A stretch of 64,000 nucleotides of DNA from Methylomonas methanica MC09. Its GTDB lineage: Bacteria > Pseudomonadota > Gammaproteobacteria > Methylococcales > Methylomonadaceae. A program made the translations under genes and the position numbers. This document shows, piece by piece, positions 28,309 through 39,272 of this stretch (positions are counted from its first letter, which is position 1; every line of letters starts with the position of its first letter). The stretch covers positions 3,968,001 to 4,032,000 of the forward strand of contig NC_015572.1 of NCBI RefSeq assembly GCF_000214665.1, read 5' to 3'. The notes below the pieces were generated by a model. The model searched no databases and had not been told where the DNA came from. It worked only from the letters and a program-made list of their open reading frames with translations.

Positions 28309-28320
28309 CCGGTTTTATCG

Positions 28321-30344
28321 ATCGGGTCAGAGGAGGCCGCAGCCTCCGTCTGCCCACAGAACCGTGCGTACGGGTCCGTACACGGCTCATCACGCAAGAC
28401 TCACCCATTGAGAGACTTCAAACCAGTGCGCCAACTTCTGGTCGGATCGGATAGCTTGGCCTTTACCCTTTATAAACCAATCGTTAGGATAGGCTCTGGA
28501 TACTGCCACTGTCTTGCTAAGCGCCCATCGTTTCCGATTTGTAAACGCTACGGCAGCCGCTTTGGGCGACACCCCTCTTTTGACCAACGTCCGATATAGA
28601 TTTCTCTTATTCTTCTGCTGATCAACCAACCTAGCCCTCAGTCGTCGTCGGATATGCGCCTCTATCTTCACTAATTGCGCTGGATAGTGGCTTAGACTGA
28701 AATAATTCGACCAGCCTACATACCATTGATTGATCGACTTTAGGGTGGTTTCTATATCCTTATTGGTGCCTCGTGGCGTTAGGGCTTTGACATTATCCAT
28801 GGCCGTTTGCAGGGCTTTTCGCGCAATCGCAATCGTCCCGTTCACTACCGTAAAGCCCAAAAACTTTACCCTTTCTGATCTTGCCACTTGGCTTTTCGCC
28901 CGGTTCACCTTGAGCTTGAGCTTGCTTTCTATGAACTGGCTGACCGTTTCCATCACACGTTCCGCCGCTTTTTGTGACTTCACGAAGATATTGCAGTCAT
29001 CGGCAAACCTACAAAATTCCAGGCCGCGTTTTTCCAGTTCTTTATCCAGTTCGTCCAGCACAATGTTACTCAGCAAGGGGCTTAGCGGCCCGCCTTGCAT
29101 CGTGCCTTCCTCGCTCCGAACCACCACGCCGTTGATCATGATGCCGCTTCGCAGCATCAGTCCGATCAGACGCAGTATCCGTTTGTCGGTGATCCGTTGT
29201 CCTATTCGGGCTATCAGCCGGTCATGATGGATTCGGTCAAAGAATTTCTCCAGATCAATATCCACCACATACGACTTACCGCTGTTTATGATGCTTTGCG
29301 CCGCCTGTACCGCTTGGTGTGGATTCCGTCCGGGACGAAAACCGTAACTATGCGGCGAAAAATGCGGTTCAAACATCGGCTCCAGCAGCAGCTTCAAGGC
29401 TGTTTGCACCACGCGATCCCGTACCGTCGGGATGCCCAGCCGTCTTACCCCGCCTTGCGGCTTGGGAATTTCCACTCGGCGCACCGGCGATGGCTTGTAA
29501 GTCCAGTTCAGCAATTCCTGCTGTAACCGACTTAGCTCTTCTTCTAACCGGAATTCAAAGTCATGTATGTTCACCCCATCAATGCCGGGCTTGCCTTTGT
29601 TTTCCTTGACCTGTTCGAATCCTATCCGCAGATAAGACGCGTAACAGAGATTTTCGAAGAGTCTTTCGTCCTCAATGTGTTGGCTCATGTCGTTTATTTC
29701 ACTCGTGTTTGCAGAGGGTTTTCAATAATCTCGCGTGATTGATTCGTTCGCTGTTTACGTTGCAAATAGTCAATCGCTCCTATTAGGCTGATCTCAACCC
29801 TCCGGTCTTTAATTAACGGCTATGGCCGCTTTCGTGTTCCACCCTTCGTCTCCAACGTCCTGTTACTTTCTCGGTGTTTTACCCTCTTCCATATCACCAT
29901 GAAATCATCGGCACCGACTTTTACGACTACTACGGCTTCATCTGCGGACCCTTGGTTCATCACGTCAGCATTGCTGCCGCGCTTAGGGCTTATAGAATCG
30001 CAGTTATTCCGACCCAAACCAACGGCCCTTCACTGGGTAAGGTAGTCCCCACTGTCTCGATCCACCTACCTTCACTACAGCCACAGTTTACGGTGAGAAT
30101 TTAGGGCTTAAGTGGCTCACGGCACCTTACCCACTGTGGTTGCCTTACGAAGGTTCACTTTCGTTTAGGTGACCGATTTGGTTCCAGCTTCCTTCAGATT
30201 CCGCATTGGCTCTGTATTACCGCAATCCCCTTTGGGTAGCAATACCGAGTTTCTTTGGACACCCTTGCCTTCACCTACATTTTCCCTTCTCACGGGGCAA
30301 TGGCTGGACTTCCACCAGCTTGCTGACTACCATGCCAGTCGCAC
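28321..30344 (-). mobile_element. Group II intron with encoded reverse transcriptase (class C-like), apparently complete
   Basis: The minus strand starts with the group II 5' signature GTGCGAC (30344-30338) and ends CTGACCCGAT at 28321. Domain V is clear at 28388-28359 as GAGCCGTG...CACGGTTC, followed by a GC-rich domain VI hairpin (GGAGGCTGCGGCCTCC). About 650 bp of structured RNA precede the reverse transcriptase frame. The intron sits immediately 3' of a REP hairpin on its own strand, which fits class C introns that insert after hairpins. The 3' exon is the terminator region of the dead RAYT. Exact ends rest on sequence signatures, not on folding. Confidence 0.85.
28390..29688 (-). CDS. 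ltrA: Group II intron reverse transcriptase/maturase
   Basis: 432 aa. RT blocks are in order: GKPGIDGVNI, VEIPKPQGGVRRLGIPTVRD, SYGFRPGRNPHQAV, VVDIDLEKFFD (first Asp pair), GTMQGGPLSPLLSN, and FCRFADDCNIFV (FADD active site). The maturase X domain follows (INQWYVGWSNYF). There is no HNH endonuclease domain after it, as in class C introns, so it would prime from nascent strands. The gene looks intact and its stop lies next to domain V. Confidence 0.93.
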   Translation of the reverse strand: MSQHIEDERLFENLCYASYLRIGFEQVKENKGKPGIDGVNIHDFEFRLEEELSRLQQELLNWTYKPSPVRRVEIPKPQGGVRRLGIPTVRDRVVQTALKLLLEPMFEPHFSPHSYGFRPGRNPHQAVQAAQSIINSGKSYVVDIDLEKFFDRIHHDRLIARIGQRITDKRILRLIGLMLRSGIMINGVVVRSEEGTMQGGPLSPLLSNIVLDELDKELEKRGLEFCRFADDCNIFVKSQKAAERVMETVSQFIESKLKLKVNRAKSQVARSERVKFLGFTVVNGTIAIARKALQTAMDNVKALTPRGTNKDIETTLKSINQWYVGWSNYFSLSHYPAQLVKIEAHIRRRLRARLVDQQKNKRNLYRTLVKRGVSPKAAAVAFTNRKRWALSKTVAVSRAYPNDWFIKGKGQAIRSDQKLAHWFEVSQWVSLA

Positions 30345-30377
30345 GCGGATGACGCTACGCTTATCCGCCCTACGGCC
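30345..30377. repeat. REP element serving as group II intron insertion point
   Basis: GCGGATGACGCTACGCTTAT followed by CCGCCCTACGGCC abuts the intron 5' end directly. On the intron's strand the exon ends in the REP right arm GTCATCCGC, then the intron's GTGCG begins. Confidence 0.75.
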
Positions 30378-30418
30378 CTTTTTTTGGTATTAATCGCCGT
30401 CATGAACGGCATAGGTAA

Positions 30419-31678
30419 TCAGTCTGCTGCGACCGGCAGCTTGATACTGCGCCAGCCGTAATAGGCGATATACAGATAGCACACTATCGGTAAACCCAGC
30501 GCCAACTGGATGCCCAGCCGGTCCGCCAACAGACCCTGCAGCACCGGCACGATAGCGCCGCCGACGATGGCTGCACATAAAATGCCGGAACCTTGTCCGG
30601 CATGCCGGCCCAAGCCGGCCAGTGCCAGCGAAAAAATGGTCGGGAACATGATGGAGTTGCATAAGCCGACCGCCAGTAAGCTCCACATCGCCAGCCAGCC
30701 GCTGCCGAATACGGCGGCTGATACCAACAAAGCGGCCATCAGCGCATTAAACGCCAATACCGCACCGGGTCGCAGCACCCGCATTACCGCCGCGCCGATA
30801 AAACGTCCGAGCATAGCCCCGCCCCAATAAAACGACACATACTTGCCGGCCTCGTGCTCAGCCAAGCCGGCTATCTCGGGTTGGCCTAAAAAGTTGATCA
30901 TGAAGCTGCCTATCGCCACTTCGCCGCCGACGTACACAAAAATCGCCAACGCGCCCAACACCAGATGCGGATACTGCCAGGCACTGCCCTGCCCGGCTTC
31001 AGGTTGCGATTCAGGCGCCATGGCGATCTCAGGTAACTTCAACACGGCAAACAGCGCCGCCAAACCGAACAACACCGCCGCCAGAAACAAATACGGATTT
31101 TGCACGGCCGCCGCCTGAGTGGCTTGATAGGCCGATAGTTGCTCGGCATTCAGCAGGCCGATGTCATCGGCGCTTTTCACGGCGGTCGACAAAATCAGCA
31201 AAGCGCCGAAATACGGCGCCAACGTGGTACCCAACGAATTAAAAGCCTGGGTCAGCGTCAAGCGGCTGGAGGCCGTTTCGGCCGGTCCCAATACCGTCAC
31301 ATACGGATTGGCCGCCACCTGCAGCAAGGTAATACCGGAGGCCAACACGAAAAATGCCGTCAAAAACAGAGGATAAACATGCAATCCGGCAGCCGGGTAA
31401 AACAACAAACAACCCAGGCCGGCAATCGACAGCCCGGCAATTATGCCGCCTTTGTAACCGATTTTTTCCACCAGCAAACCGCTGGGCACCGACACCACAA
31501 AATAGGCGGCGAAAAAGCAGAACTGCACCAACATGGCCTGAAAATAACTCAGCGTAAATACGGCCTTTAAGTGCGGTATCAAGATGTCGTTCAGGCAGGT
31601 GATAAAGCCCCAAATAAAAAACAAAGACGTCAATACCGTCAAAGCCCCGGTATACCCTTGACCTGGTTGCTGATTCAT
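30419..31678 (-). CDS. FucP-type sugar:proton symporter (MFS)
   Basis: 419 aa, about 12 membrane helices. It opens with the FucP-subfamily stretch [20 protein letters not shown] and carries [17 protein letters not shown] and [12 protein letters not shown], the latter typical of FucP/GluP. It likely imports a monosaccharide with protons. Its gene starts 13 bp after the beta-glucosidase stop, so the two form one operon: the enzyme releases glucose in the periplasm and this protein imports it (inference). That is unusual for an obligate methanotroph and may serve scavenging or glycogen/EPS turnover. Confidence 0.9.
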   Translation of the reverse strand: MNQQPGQGYTGALTVLTSLFFIWGFITCLNDILIPHLKAVFTLSYFQAMLVQFCFFAAYFVVSVPSGLLVEKIGYKGGIIAGLSIAGLGCLLFYPAAGLHVYPLFLTAFFVLASGITLLQVAANPYVTVLGPAETASSRLTLTQAFNSLGTTLAPYFGALLILSTAVKSADDIGLLNAEQLSAYQATQAAAVQNPYLFLAAVLFGLAALFAVLKLPEIAMAPESQPEAGQGSAWQYPHLVLGALAIFVYVGGEVAIGSFMINFLGQPEIAGLAEHEAGKYVSFYWGGAMLGRFIGAAVMRVLRPGAVLAFNALMAALLVSAAVFGSGWLAMWSLLAVGLCNSIMFPTIFSLALAGLGRHAGQGSGILCAAIVGGAIVPVLQGLLADRLGIQLALGLPIVCYLYIAYYGWRSIKLPVAAD

Positions 31679-31691
31679 CGCGAAACCCGGC

Positions 31692-33941
31692 TCAATTGGC
31701 CAGCACGTTGAAGCGAACCGTTTCGGCGCCGACCATCACCTCGAATTCGCCCGGCTCGACGATACGGCGCTTGTCCACGCCGATAAACGACATGTCCTCC
31801 GGCCTCAGCGTGAAACTCAGGGTTTGCCGCTCTCCGGGCTGCAACTCGACTTTTTTAAAGGCCTTCAATTGCTTGACCGGCCGGGTCACCGAGCCGACCA
31901 GATCGTGCAAATACACCAGCACCGCCTCCTTGCCGGCGCGCTTGCCGGTGTTTTTAACCTTGACGCTAACCTCGACAGAGTCGCCCAAGGCAATACTGTT
32001 TTTATTCAACGTTAAACCGCCGGTTTCGAATTGGGTATAACTCAGTCCATGACCGAACGGATACAGCGGCCTGTATTGATTGGCCTCGAAGGCTTCCATA
32101 GGCTTATGATCGTAAGGCGTCACATCGTTGGCGGCGCGCGGATAACTCAACGGCAATTTGCCGCTGGGGTTGACGTCGCCGAACAAAATATCCGCCATCG
32201 CCGCGCCGCCTTCCATGCCCGGCAAAAATCCCAGCAGCACGGCCTGTGCCTGCTCGGCGATCTCGGTAATGATGCGCGGCCGGCCGCCGAAGGTCACCAA
32301 AATCACCGGTTTGCCCGCCGCAAAAACGGCCCGCGCCAGCTGTAACTGCACCGGCGGCAAAGTCAGGCTGTCGATATTGCCGACGGTTTCGGTATAAGTA
32401 TTTTCGCCCAACGCCAATATCACCACGTCATGTTCGCGGGCCTGAGCCACGGCCTGTTCGATATTGATTTCCTCGTCGTAGCGCTGGCCGCCGACATAGG
32501 TAACCTTACCGGTGGTTTTTTGCTGCAGGGCTTTTAACAGGGTTAATTTATCCTGCGGATACCACTGCTCAGCATCGCCTTGCCAGGTGATGGTCCAGCC
32601 GCCGTTCATCACACTGAGCAAATTGGCGGTGGGGCCGGTTACCAAAATACGGGTTTGCTTGCTTAACGGCAAAATACCGTTGGCGTTTTTGGCCAGCACG
32701 ATGGCTTCTTCGGCTGCCTGACGATTGACGGCTTGCGCATCGGCAGTCGCAAAGTTGCCGGCGACCGGTATAGACGGCTCGCGGCGCTCGAACAATCCGC
32801 TTTGCAGTTTGACCCGCAAAATACGCCCTACCGCTTCGTCGATCCGACTCAGCGGCACTTCGCCGGTTTTGGCCAGATCCAGCAGCAAATCGTAAAACGA
32901 ATAATCGAACGGCACCATGCTCATATCCACGCCGGCCATCACGGCAATCTTGACCGCCTCGCGCGGCGACGCGGCCAGTTTGTCGCGGGTATACAAGCGG
33001 ATAATGTCTTCCCAGTCCGACACGGTAAAGCCGCTAAAGCCCATTTCGCCGCGCAGAATTTCAGTCAGGTAATGGTAATTGGCATGGCCCGGCATGCCGT
33101 CCACTTCCGCCGAATTAATCATTACGGTCGGCGCGCCGGCCAACACCCCGGCCTGAAACGGCGGCAGAAAATATTCCCGCAAAGCCCGCTCGCCTATCCA
33201 GGCAGGGGTGCGGTCCTTGCCGTTCAGCGGATAGCTGTAACCGACATAATGCTTTAAACAAGTCGGCGCTTTATCGGCAGCGGCAAAATCGTCGCCCTGG
33301 TGGCCGCGAATATAAGCGCTGCCCATGGCGCCGGCCAAATGCACGTCTTCGCCGTAGGTTTCCCAAAAACGCGGCCACAAAGGCTGGCGGCCGATGTCCA
33401 TCACCGGCGAAAAATCCCAATCCAGCCCCGACGCTTTAACGGCCCGCGCGGTGATTTCGCCGGCTTTTTCGGACAGCTCGGTATTAAAGGTGGCGGCCAT
33501 GCTGATGGCCTGCGGAAACAACGTCGCCCCCTGGGTATAAGTGGCGCCGTGTATGGCGTCGATGCCGTAGATCACCGGGATCTTCAGCCGGGTTTTGGCG
33601 GCGGTATCCCGGATAAGCTGCGTCATCTTGCGCCATTTTTCGATAGGCTGAGCTTTGTTATTCGGGGTGGTGGGCGTATTCAGGATCGAACCGACATGAT
33701 GGTTAAACAAAGCGTCGTCCAACTTGGCTTGATCGATGGGATTGTCGGCATCCTGGCCGTTCTCTACCGATATCACGCTGAAGTCGATTTGCGTCATCTG
33801 CCCGACTTTTTCTTCCAAGGTCATTTGCGCCAGCAAGTCCCTGACGTGATTTTCGGTGACATCGTTTGCTTGTTGTGCTCCCACGGCAGACTCCCATCCA
33901 GCGGTTAAAAATAAAATGAATAAAAGGGTTCTCGTTTTCAA
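31692..33941 (-). CDS. bglX: Periplasmic beta-glucosidase, GH3 family (BglX-like)
   Basis: 749 aa with a signal peptide ([17 protein letters not shown]). GH3 N-domain: [40 protein letters not shown], the KHYVGYS motif, and the catalytic nucleophile Asp in FTVSDWEDI near residue 312. The second domain and C-terminal fibronectin-III-like domain (about 655-745) complete the BglX architecture. It hydrolyses terminal beta-glucosyl residues of oligosaccharides. Upstream partner in an operon with the FucP-like transporter. Confidence 0.95.
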   Translation of the reverse strand: MKTRTLLFILFLTAGWESAVGAQQANDVTENHVRDLLAQMTLEEKVGQMTQIDFSVISVENGQDADNPIDQAKLDDALFNHHVGSILNTPTTPNNKAQPIEKWRKMTQLIRDTAAKTRLKIPVIYGIDAIHGATYTQGATLFPQAISMAATFNTELSEKAGEITARAVKASGLDWDFSPVMDIGRQPLWPRFWETYGEDVHLAGAMGSAYIRGHQGDDFAAADKAPTCLKHYVGYSYPLNGKDRTPAWIGERALREYFLPPFQAGVLAGAPTVMINSAEVDGMPGHANYHYLTEILRGEMGFSGFTVSDWEDIIRLYTRDKLAASPREAVKIAVMAGVDMSMVPFDYSFYDLLLDLAKTGEVPLSRIDEAVGRILRVKLQSGLFERREPSIPVAGNFATADAQAVNRQAAEEAIVLAKNANGILPLSKQTRILVTGPTANLLSVMNGGWTITWQGDAEQWYPQDKLTLLKALQQKTTGKVTYVGGQRYDEEINIEQAVAQAREHDVVILALGENTYTETVGNIDSLTLPPVQLQLARAVFAAGKPVILVTFGGRPRIITEIAEQAQAVLLGFLPGMEGGAAMADILFGDVNPSGKLPLSYPRAANDVTPYDHKPMEAFEANQYRPLYPFGHGLSYTQFETGGLTLNKNSIALGDSVEVSVKVKNTGKRAGKEAVLVYLHDLVGSVTRPVKQLKAFKKVELQPGERQTLSFTLRPEDMSFIGVDKRRIVEPGEFEVMVGAETVRFNVLAN

Positions 33942-34067
33942 GTGTGTTTACTTAGGTCAGAAAGGAAAGCTCGGTGTAACGTAGTGCACAGCATATACGA
34001 GCCATAGGGCATTTCAACAACTATTCACGCGGGCCGGCCGCCGCACAGTCGAATGGGATCTCATGGG

Positions 34068-37000
34068 TTAAAGTTGCTGAATAAAAGCCAGGGCAATCCC
34101 CTTTGCGGCCGTTGCCGGATCGGCGAAATTGAAGCTGAAATCCACCAACGTGAGTGGCTTTTGCTTGTAAACACCTCGCACGCGCACTTTGTCTATCGCC
34201 GGAACCGGAAACAATTGCCCGGTTTCCCATTCGATAGCGTTGATTTTCGGAATTTCGCCCACACCGGCTTTAACGGACGCAGCGATGGTATCGGCGATAT
34301 TCTGTCTGGCGATATGCTGTTGCCAGACATCCTTGGCCTTATGAGCGGCGAGCTTTTGCGCCGGCACTTTTTCGATAAACGCCAACGCCTGTTTTAAATG
34401 TTTTTTGGCGGATCGGGCGGCGGCGGAATAGTCCCAGATACTTTTTTCATAGTGAAACGGAAACACCTCTATTTCAACTTTGGCTGCCAAAGCCGTTTTG
34501 ATCAAGGCGATGATGATTTTTTTGGTCGCTTCCGCATCGGCTGTTTCCAGGTGGCCGGCAACGTTTTTCAGTTGGTCGGCGATGGCTTTGGCTTGTTTCC
34601 GGCCCTCGCTGCGCGACTTGCCTTTCACCGGCCATTTGGCGTGATCCTTTATCTGCGCATCCACCATGGCCGGCAATTCCTTGGCGAATCGAGTCAGATA
34701 TTTCGCCAAACCGTTGGCAATAGACATATTGCCGTTATAAGCGTTGGCGAGATGTTCCCATTCGCCGTAGCTGTTTTTCACTTGGTGAGCGATATCCTCG
34801 GCGATAGCGGAAAAACTTTGCAGAAAATGTCCGCTAAGCGTGCTGATATCGATCTCTCCGCGCACGCCGATTGCATGGCTTTTGCGCGAATCGATGTAAA
34901 ACACGAAGAGTGCATCAACGCCAAAAAACCGAGTAGCTTCCAGTTCTATGCTCAGCCCGTATTGATCGAAGCTGGCGGTGGCCTGCTGGGAAATGTAGGC
35001 GCCGTTTTTCCCGTACACCCATTCGAAACGGCCGAATATAAACACTCGTTTGGCCTCGATATGAAAGCCGCCCTTCAACCTGCACCGCTCGCCCGCCAAG
35101 CGTAAAACCACAGCCATATCGAACGAGGCCTTCCCCACCTGCACGGTCGTGGCCACGCCGATCAATTCGGTATCCCGCAAACGTAAGGAACAATCGCCGT
35201 GTACTGTAGTATTGCTTTGCCGGTCGATCCGGATGTCGCCCTGAATGCGCAAGGTTAGCAACGTAGCGATAGTGCCCTGCAGCACAAAGCCGGTCTCGAA
35301 GCCGCCTTCGTTATCCGCGGCATAGTGTTGTTTGGCCGTCAACGCCATACCGAAATAAGCCTTGACCTCCAGCAACGGCGCTACGCCGGCCTCGCCCATC
35401 AGCATCACCACAAACCCTTTGCTATAAGCCGCGCCTCCGGCTTTTTTAGGTAAAGACTGTAAAACATCCTGCTGATTTAGTTCGCCTAACACTGCGCTGG
35501 CCTGTGGATTAGGCAATATGCCCGATACCAATTCCTGCTGGGTGGCGATACACCAACCCAGCCCTGCGCTGAACGTCAGCGGTCCGAACCTGACGGCATC
35601 CCGCATCCGGCCCAGCCTGTACCAGGTTTGTTGCGCCGGGTCGTGTAACGGAATCGCGGTAATCAGATAAGCGGGATTACCGGTCTTAAGACTATCCAAT
35701 AGCCGCTTCAACGATTCGCCGGCCGGCAATGCCGGCGTAACCGCCTGGGTTTGACCTAGCGTTTTGCCGCCGATAAATTCGGGCAAGGCGATGAAATTGG
35801 GGCCGATTTGAAACTGGATATCGAAACCGTCCCGCGCCTGTTCCGACAGCAAAAAATCCTTTTGGCTGAAAAACCGCAGCAAATCGCTGCCGGTCGCTAA
35901 TAGATCCATCCGTAACCGATTTTTCCAGTCCGTGGTTAGTCCCAAGCCGGTCCAGCTGCGCAGCTCCCATTGCAAATCGTCGTAAAACAGCGGGATAGGC
36001 ATCGGAAAAGCCGGCGGCAGCACCGCCAACGTATTCGCTAAGGTCAAGCGGTTACGAAACCCCTTGGCGTCCACGCCCGGCAGCACGGCAACGGCAAGAG
36101 TAACGACGTCGAAATAGTCCAGCCGACCGTCCACGCCCAGCAAACCCAATCCGCCGCCGATTTGCCCCAGCGACAGCCGCTTCAGTTGTACCCCCAGCAA
36201 CCCCGGCGGCATGGCCGCAAACCAGGGCAGCATAAACTTTAGCGGCTCGGCGTCGTCGGTGCGCAAGCTTAACGTCGGGCCGGCGGTATCGATGTCGAAA
36301 AAAATCGACTCCGGTATGTGCAGGGTCAAATACTCCAGCAAATCGGCCGGCATGGCCTTTTCTATGCCGCCTACCACAGCGCCCAGCGCATCCAGCATTT
36401 GTTGCAGTAATGTCCGCAATAGCGGCTGTCCGTTCAATGCCTGCCAGACCTGTTGCCCGGCCAACTTCGGCAACTCACTGCCCAGGCGGGTCAAATCGAT
36501 GGCATCCGGAATAGGCACGCTATTGGGCACCAGCTCCGTACCCGGGATGCCCAACTGCCGCATCAAAAATTTGACCGGCGCCAACGGAACCGCCAACGGC
36601 CCGTGGCGCATGCCGAAGGAGCCTTGCCAGGCGCCGCCGTGAAAACTCAGGGTCGGCACCTGAAAGCTGAACTGTCCCACCGCGCCCAAATCCCAGCGGC
36701 AAAAACCGTCCCGGTCTACCTGCAACGCCCGCAAAGGCGACGAGCCGTTAATCAGCGTCAAACCGATACCGGCCCGATTGACGGTTAGTTGCAAGTCGAC
36801 GGACGGATTCAAGAACACGGTCGTGGGCCGGAAATGTTCGTCCCAGCCCAGCAGGCGGTTCAGTTCAGCCGGAATTGCAACGGTTAAATTTGCACCCAGT
36901 GCCGGTTGTTGCCCCAGATCGAGATTCATGCTGCGTATCGTCACCAGCGGGTTGCCGAGCGGCACTTCCAGATCGGCCAGTTTTATCGCCAACGGCCCGA

Positions 37001-39272
37001 AATCCAGCTGCTGCTCGATGGCACAGTACAAGGCAATTTTCCCGGCATCGATTGCCAGCTGCCCGCTACAGGGGCTGGGCAAATAGCGCCGCAAGGCGTC
37101 CGGAATACCGTCCAAGCTAAGGGTGGCAGCGCCGGCAAACGACCAGTGCCGGTCATGCGCAAGGATCAATTTGTCCACGGCAATCTCGGCGCTTACGCCG
37201 GGCGCCAGCGGAATAGCGGGGATTTTGGGGTTGGGCGCCACAATCAGCAAACGCTTTGAAATACTGTCCAATTCGATATGGGCCGAGGCCTCCAACAGTG
37301 CAGGAATGTTAACCAAACCCTCGCCCGTCGCGGCAAATCCCCAGTGCGCTTGTGTTGAGCCGGCATCGGCTGTGCGTGTAATACCGATCTGGAAGCGGCC
37401 GAAACTTGCGGACGCAAATGCTTCGTCAAGCAGGGCAAGCGGCTTTGGGTAGCGGAGAGTGAACAGACCCTGGTCGAATCCGGCCCGCCAATCGGTATGG
37501 GTTTTGCCGAACAGGCGCACCGTAACTTCGCCGTTCAGCGTCCAACCGCTGCCGGTGTCGAAGCCGGCTCGCAAGCCTTCGCCCGGCAAACTCAAGCTTA
37601 AATCGTTACCCAGCCCAATTGACCCGGCCAAAGTAAAGCCGCCTGCGACCGATAGCGTCTGCGCCGCATCGGCACCCAACGTCAGCACAATGTTTGTCAA
37701 CTCAAAATGCTGCGCCGCCGAGGCCGGAAACGCAAAACGTTGCTCGGCAACCAAGCTCAATTGCCAGCCTCCCTGCTCCAGGTCGACATCCAGACTCAAG
37801 GACGACAGACTGATGCCGGCCATGCCGGCTGGTACCGGAATGTTAAAGGTTTGCGCCAATACCGTGAAATCGGCCGCCACCGAGGCTTCGAAATGCAGCG
37901 AACCGTTCGATTCCAGGTTGATTAACACATACCGCAGCTCGATCTCCGGCATCGCCTTGGGCAAACCCGGCAAACGGACCGCCAAAGCGGACAGCGGCAG
38001 GCTGTCCAGCGTACCGCCGAGCGTTAAGGTCTGGTTCAAGTCGCCGTAAAGGCCGATGTAGTGCCCTGCCAGTTTTAACAAGGCCGTCGCCGTGCCGTGA
38101 ATTTTCGGCGTATCGTCCGGCGTCAAAACCAGCTGCAGGCGCAGATTTTCCAATGCCAGCCCCGGCAAGATGGTCACTTCGTCGTCGCAGCTCAAAGACG
38201 CGCTGACATGACTGATCGCTGCGTTTTGCCCAGCCAGCTCGACGCGAAACGCGCCCAGGTTTAAGCCGCTCAGGCGTACTAACGCCGCCGGCAAATAGGC
38301 ATTCAACGATGGCATGCCGGCTAAGCGGGCCAAACTGTCCAAGTCGGGGAGTTGAGCCTCCGCCGAACGCAATTCCAAAACAATATCACCGGTTGCAGCC
38401 TGCCGGTTAACCCCAACCTGCACGGTTCGGCCGGCCAGCGTCATCTCGGCGTCGATTGCGAACAGCGCGCGGTATTGCGCTTGCTCCGGATCGAACAGGC
38501 AACCCAGGCTAATTCGGGTCTGCTGCAATTCGATACGTCCGGCCAGCAAAGGCCACGGCAGCGTATGGGCAACCCGCAGCGACGCGCCGGCCAAGCGCGG
38601 CGCCGCCGGATCGAACAGGCATTCCATGCCGGTCAAGGCCAAACCGGTGTTTCCTTCCGGCAAGGGTAATTCGGGTAGCGGCGCCCAGTTACCTATCCAG
38701 GCCAGCAATGCCCGCAGGTTATCCAACGCAACAGGTTCGAAAGCCCCGGAAATTCGCCACAAGGCGCCGGCATCCGGCGTCGAAGGCGGCACTAGATCGA
38801 AAGGCAGCGTCAGCCCGGCCAACTTTAACGTGGCGGCATACTGTAGATGCGAGCTGACCGGTATCGGCTGCTGCTCCGCGTCAAGCGACAGCGGACCGTA
38901 TTGCCAACAGATGGACAGGTCGTTGAAAGGCAGACCCAAGGCCTTTAACACCACCAACGGCGGCCAATTTTCCGGCCAGACATGCAGGACGAAATAACAA
39001 GCGCCGTCGATGGCGCTGTATCCCAAAGTTACCGGGATGGCGGCTTCGCCGAACAACTTGGCGGTGCCCTGCACCGTTACCGCGTTCACATCGGCCGTCA
39101 GCAACGCGTCGGTAATCTGTAGCGCTTTAGGATCGAACGGCAACGACCCGGCATCGCTATCCGCGGCCAACGGCGTGGCATGCAACACCGAAACGCCGTT
39201 GGCAAGATTGCGGCGGATTTGGTCGGCCAGTTTTGCAAGCCATGCGGGCGCCTTCGCGCTATCGGCCGTCAT
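34068..39272 (-). CDS. Giant 1734-aa beta-rich protein, unknown (possibly DUF6603-like)
   Basis: No signal peptide and no membrane helix. Residues 1 to about 1450 are an extended series of alternating amphipathic strands with recurring patterns such as GLALENLRLQLVL, ISLSSLSLDVDLEQGGW and GVQLKRLSLGQIGGGLGLLG, suggesting a long beta-structure. A region near 1190-1330 (FGPLTFSAGLGWCIATQQ, LMGEAGVAPLLEVKAYFGMAL, FVLQGTIATLLTLRIQGDI) recalls DUF6603-type giant proteins, but I cannot confirm that. The last about 280 aa are helical and Lys-rich. Its start overlaps the stop of the LanM-like gene by 4 bp (ATGA), so the two are translationally coupled. GC content and codon use match the neighbourhood. 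Function unknown. Confidence 0.7.
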   Translation of the reverse strand: MTADSAKAPAWLAKLADQIRRNLANGVSVLHATPLAADSDAGSLPFDPKALQITDALLTADVNAVTVQGTAKLFGEAAIPVTLGYSAIDGACYFVLHVWPENWPPLVVLKALGLPFNDLSICWQYGPLSLDAEQQPIPVSSHLQYAATLKLAGLTLPFDLVPPSTPDAGALWRISGAFEPVALDNLRALLAWIGNWAPLPELPLPEGNTGLALTGMECLFDPAAPRLAGASLRVAHTLPWPLLAGRIELQQTRISLGCLFDPEQAQYRALFAIDAEMTLAGRTVQVGVNRQAATGDIVLELRSAEAQLPDLDSLARLAGMPSLNAYLPAALVRLSGLNLGAFRVELAGQNAAISHVSASLSCDDEVTILPGLALENLRLQLVLTPDDTPKIHGTATALLKLAGHYIGLYGDLNQTLTLGGTLDSLPLSALAVRLPGLPKAMPEIELRYVLINLESNGSLHFEASVAADFTVLAQTFNIPVPAGMAGISLSSLSLDVDLEQGGWQLSLVAEQRFAFPASAAQHFELTNIVLTLGADAAQTLSVAGGFTLAGSIGLGNDLSLSLPGEGLRAGFDTGSGWTLNGEVTVRLFGKTHTDWRAGFDQGLFTLRYPKPLALLDEAFASASFGRFQIGITRTADAGSTQAHWGFAATGEGLVNIPALLEASAHIELDSISKRLLIVAPNPKIPAIPLAPGVSAEIAVDKLILAHDRHWSFAGAATLSLDGIPDALRRYLPSPCSGQLAIDAGKIALYCAIEQQLDFGPLAIKLADLEVPLGNPLVTIRSMNLDLGQQPALGANLTVAIPAELNRLLGWDEHFRPTTVFLNPSVDLQLTVNRAGIGLTLINGSSPLRALQVDRDGFCRWDLGAVGQFSFQVPTLSFHGGAWQGSFGMRHGPLAVPLAPVKFLMRQLGIPGTELVPNSVPIPDAIDLTRLGSELPKLAGQQVWQALNGQPLLRTLLQQMLDALGAVVGGIEKAMPADLLEYLTLHIPESIFFDIDTAGPTLSLRTDDAEPLKFMLPWFAAMPPGLLGVQLKRLSLGQIGGGLGLLGVDGRLDYFDVVTLAVAVLPGVDAKGFRNRLTLANTLAVLPPAFPMPIPLFYDDLQWELRSWTGLGLTTDWKNRLRMDLLATGSDLLRFFSQKDFLLSEQARDGFDIQFQIGPNFIALPEFIGGKTLGQTQAVTPALPAGESLKRLLDSLKTGNPAYLITAIPLHDPAQQTWYRLGRMRDAVRFGPLTFSAGLGWCIATQQELVSGILPNPQASAVLGELNQQDVLQSLPKKAGGAAYSKGFVVMLMGEAGVAPLLEVKAYFGMALTAKQHYAADNEGGFETGFVLQGTIATLLTLRIQGDIRIDRQSNTTVHGDCSLRLRDTELIGVATTVQVGKASFDMAVVLRLAGERCRLKGGFHIEAKRVFIFGRFEWVYGKNGAYISQQATASFDQYGLSIELEATRFFGVDALFVFYIDSRKSHAIGVRGEIDISTLSGHFLQSFSAIAEDIAHQVKNSYGEWEHLANAYNGNMSIANGLAKYLTRFAKELPAMVDAQIKDHAKWPVKGKSRSEGRKQAKAIADQLKNVAGHLETADAEATKKIIIALIKTALAAKVEIEVFPFHYEKSIWDYSAAARSAKKHLKQALAFIEKVPAQKLAAHKAKDVWQQHIARQNIADTIAASVKAGVGEIPKINAIEWETGQLFPVPAIDKVRVRGVYKQKPLTLVDFSFNFADPATAAKGIALAFIQQL

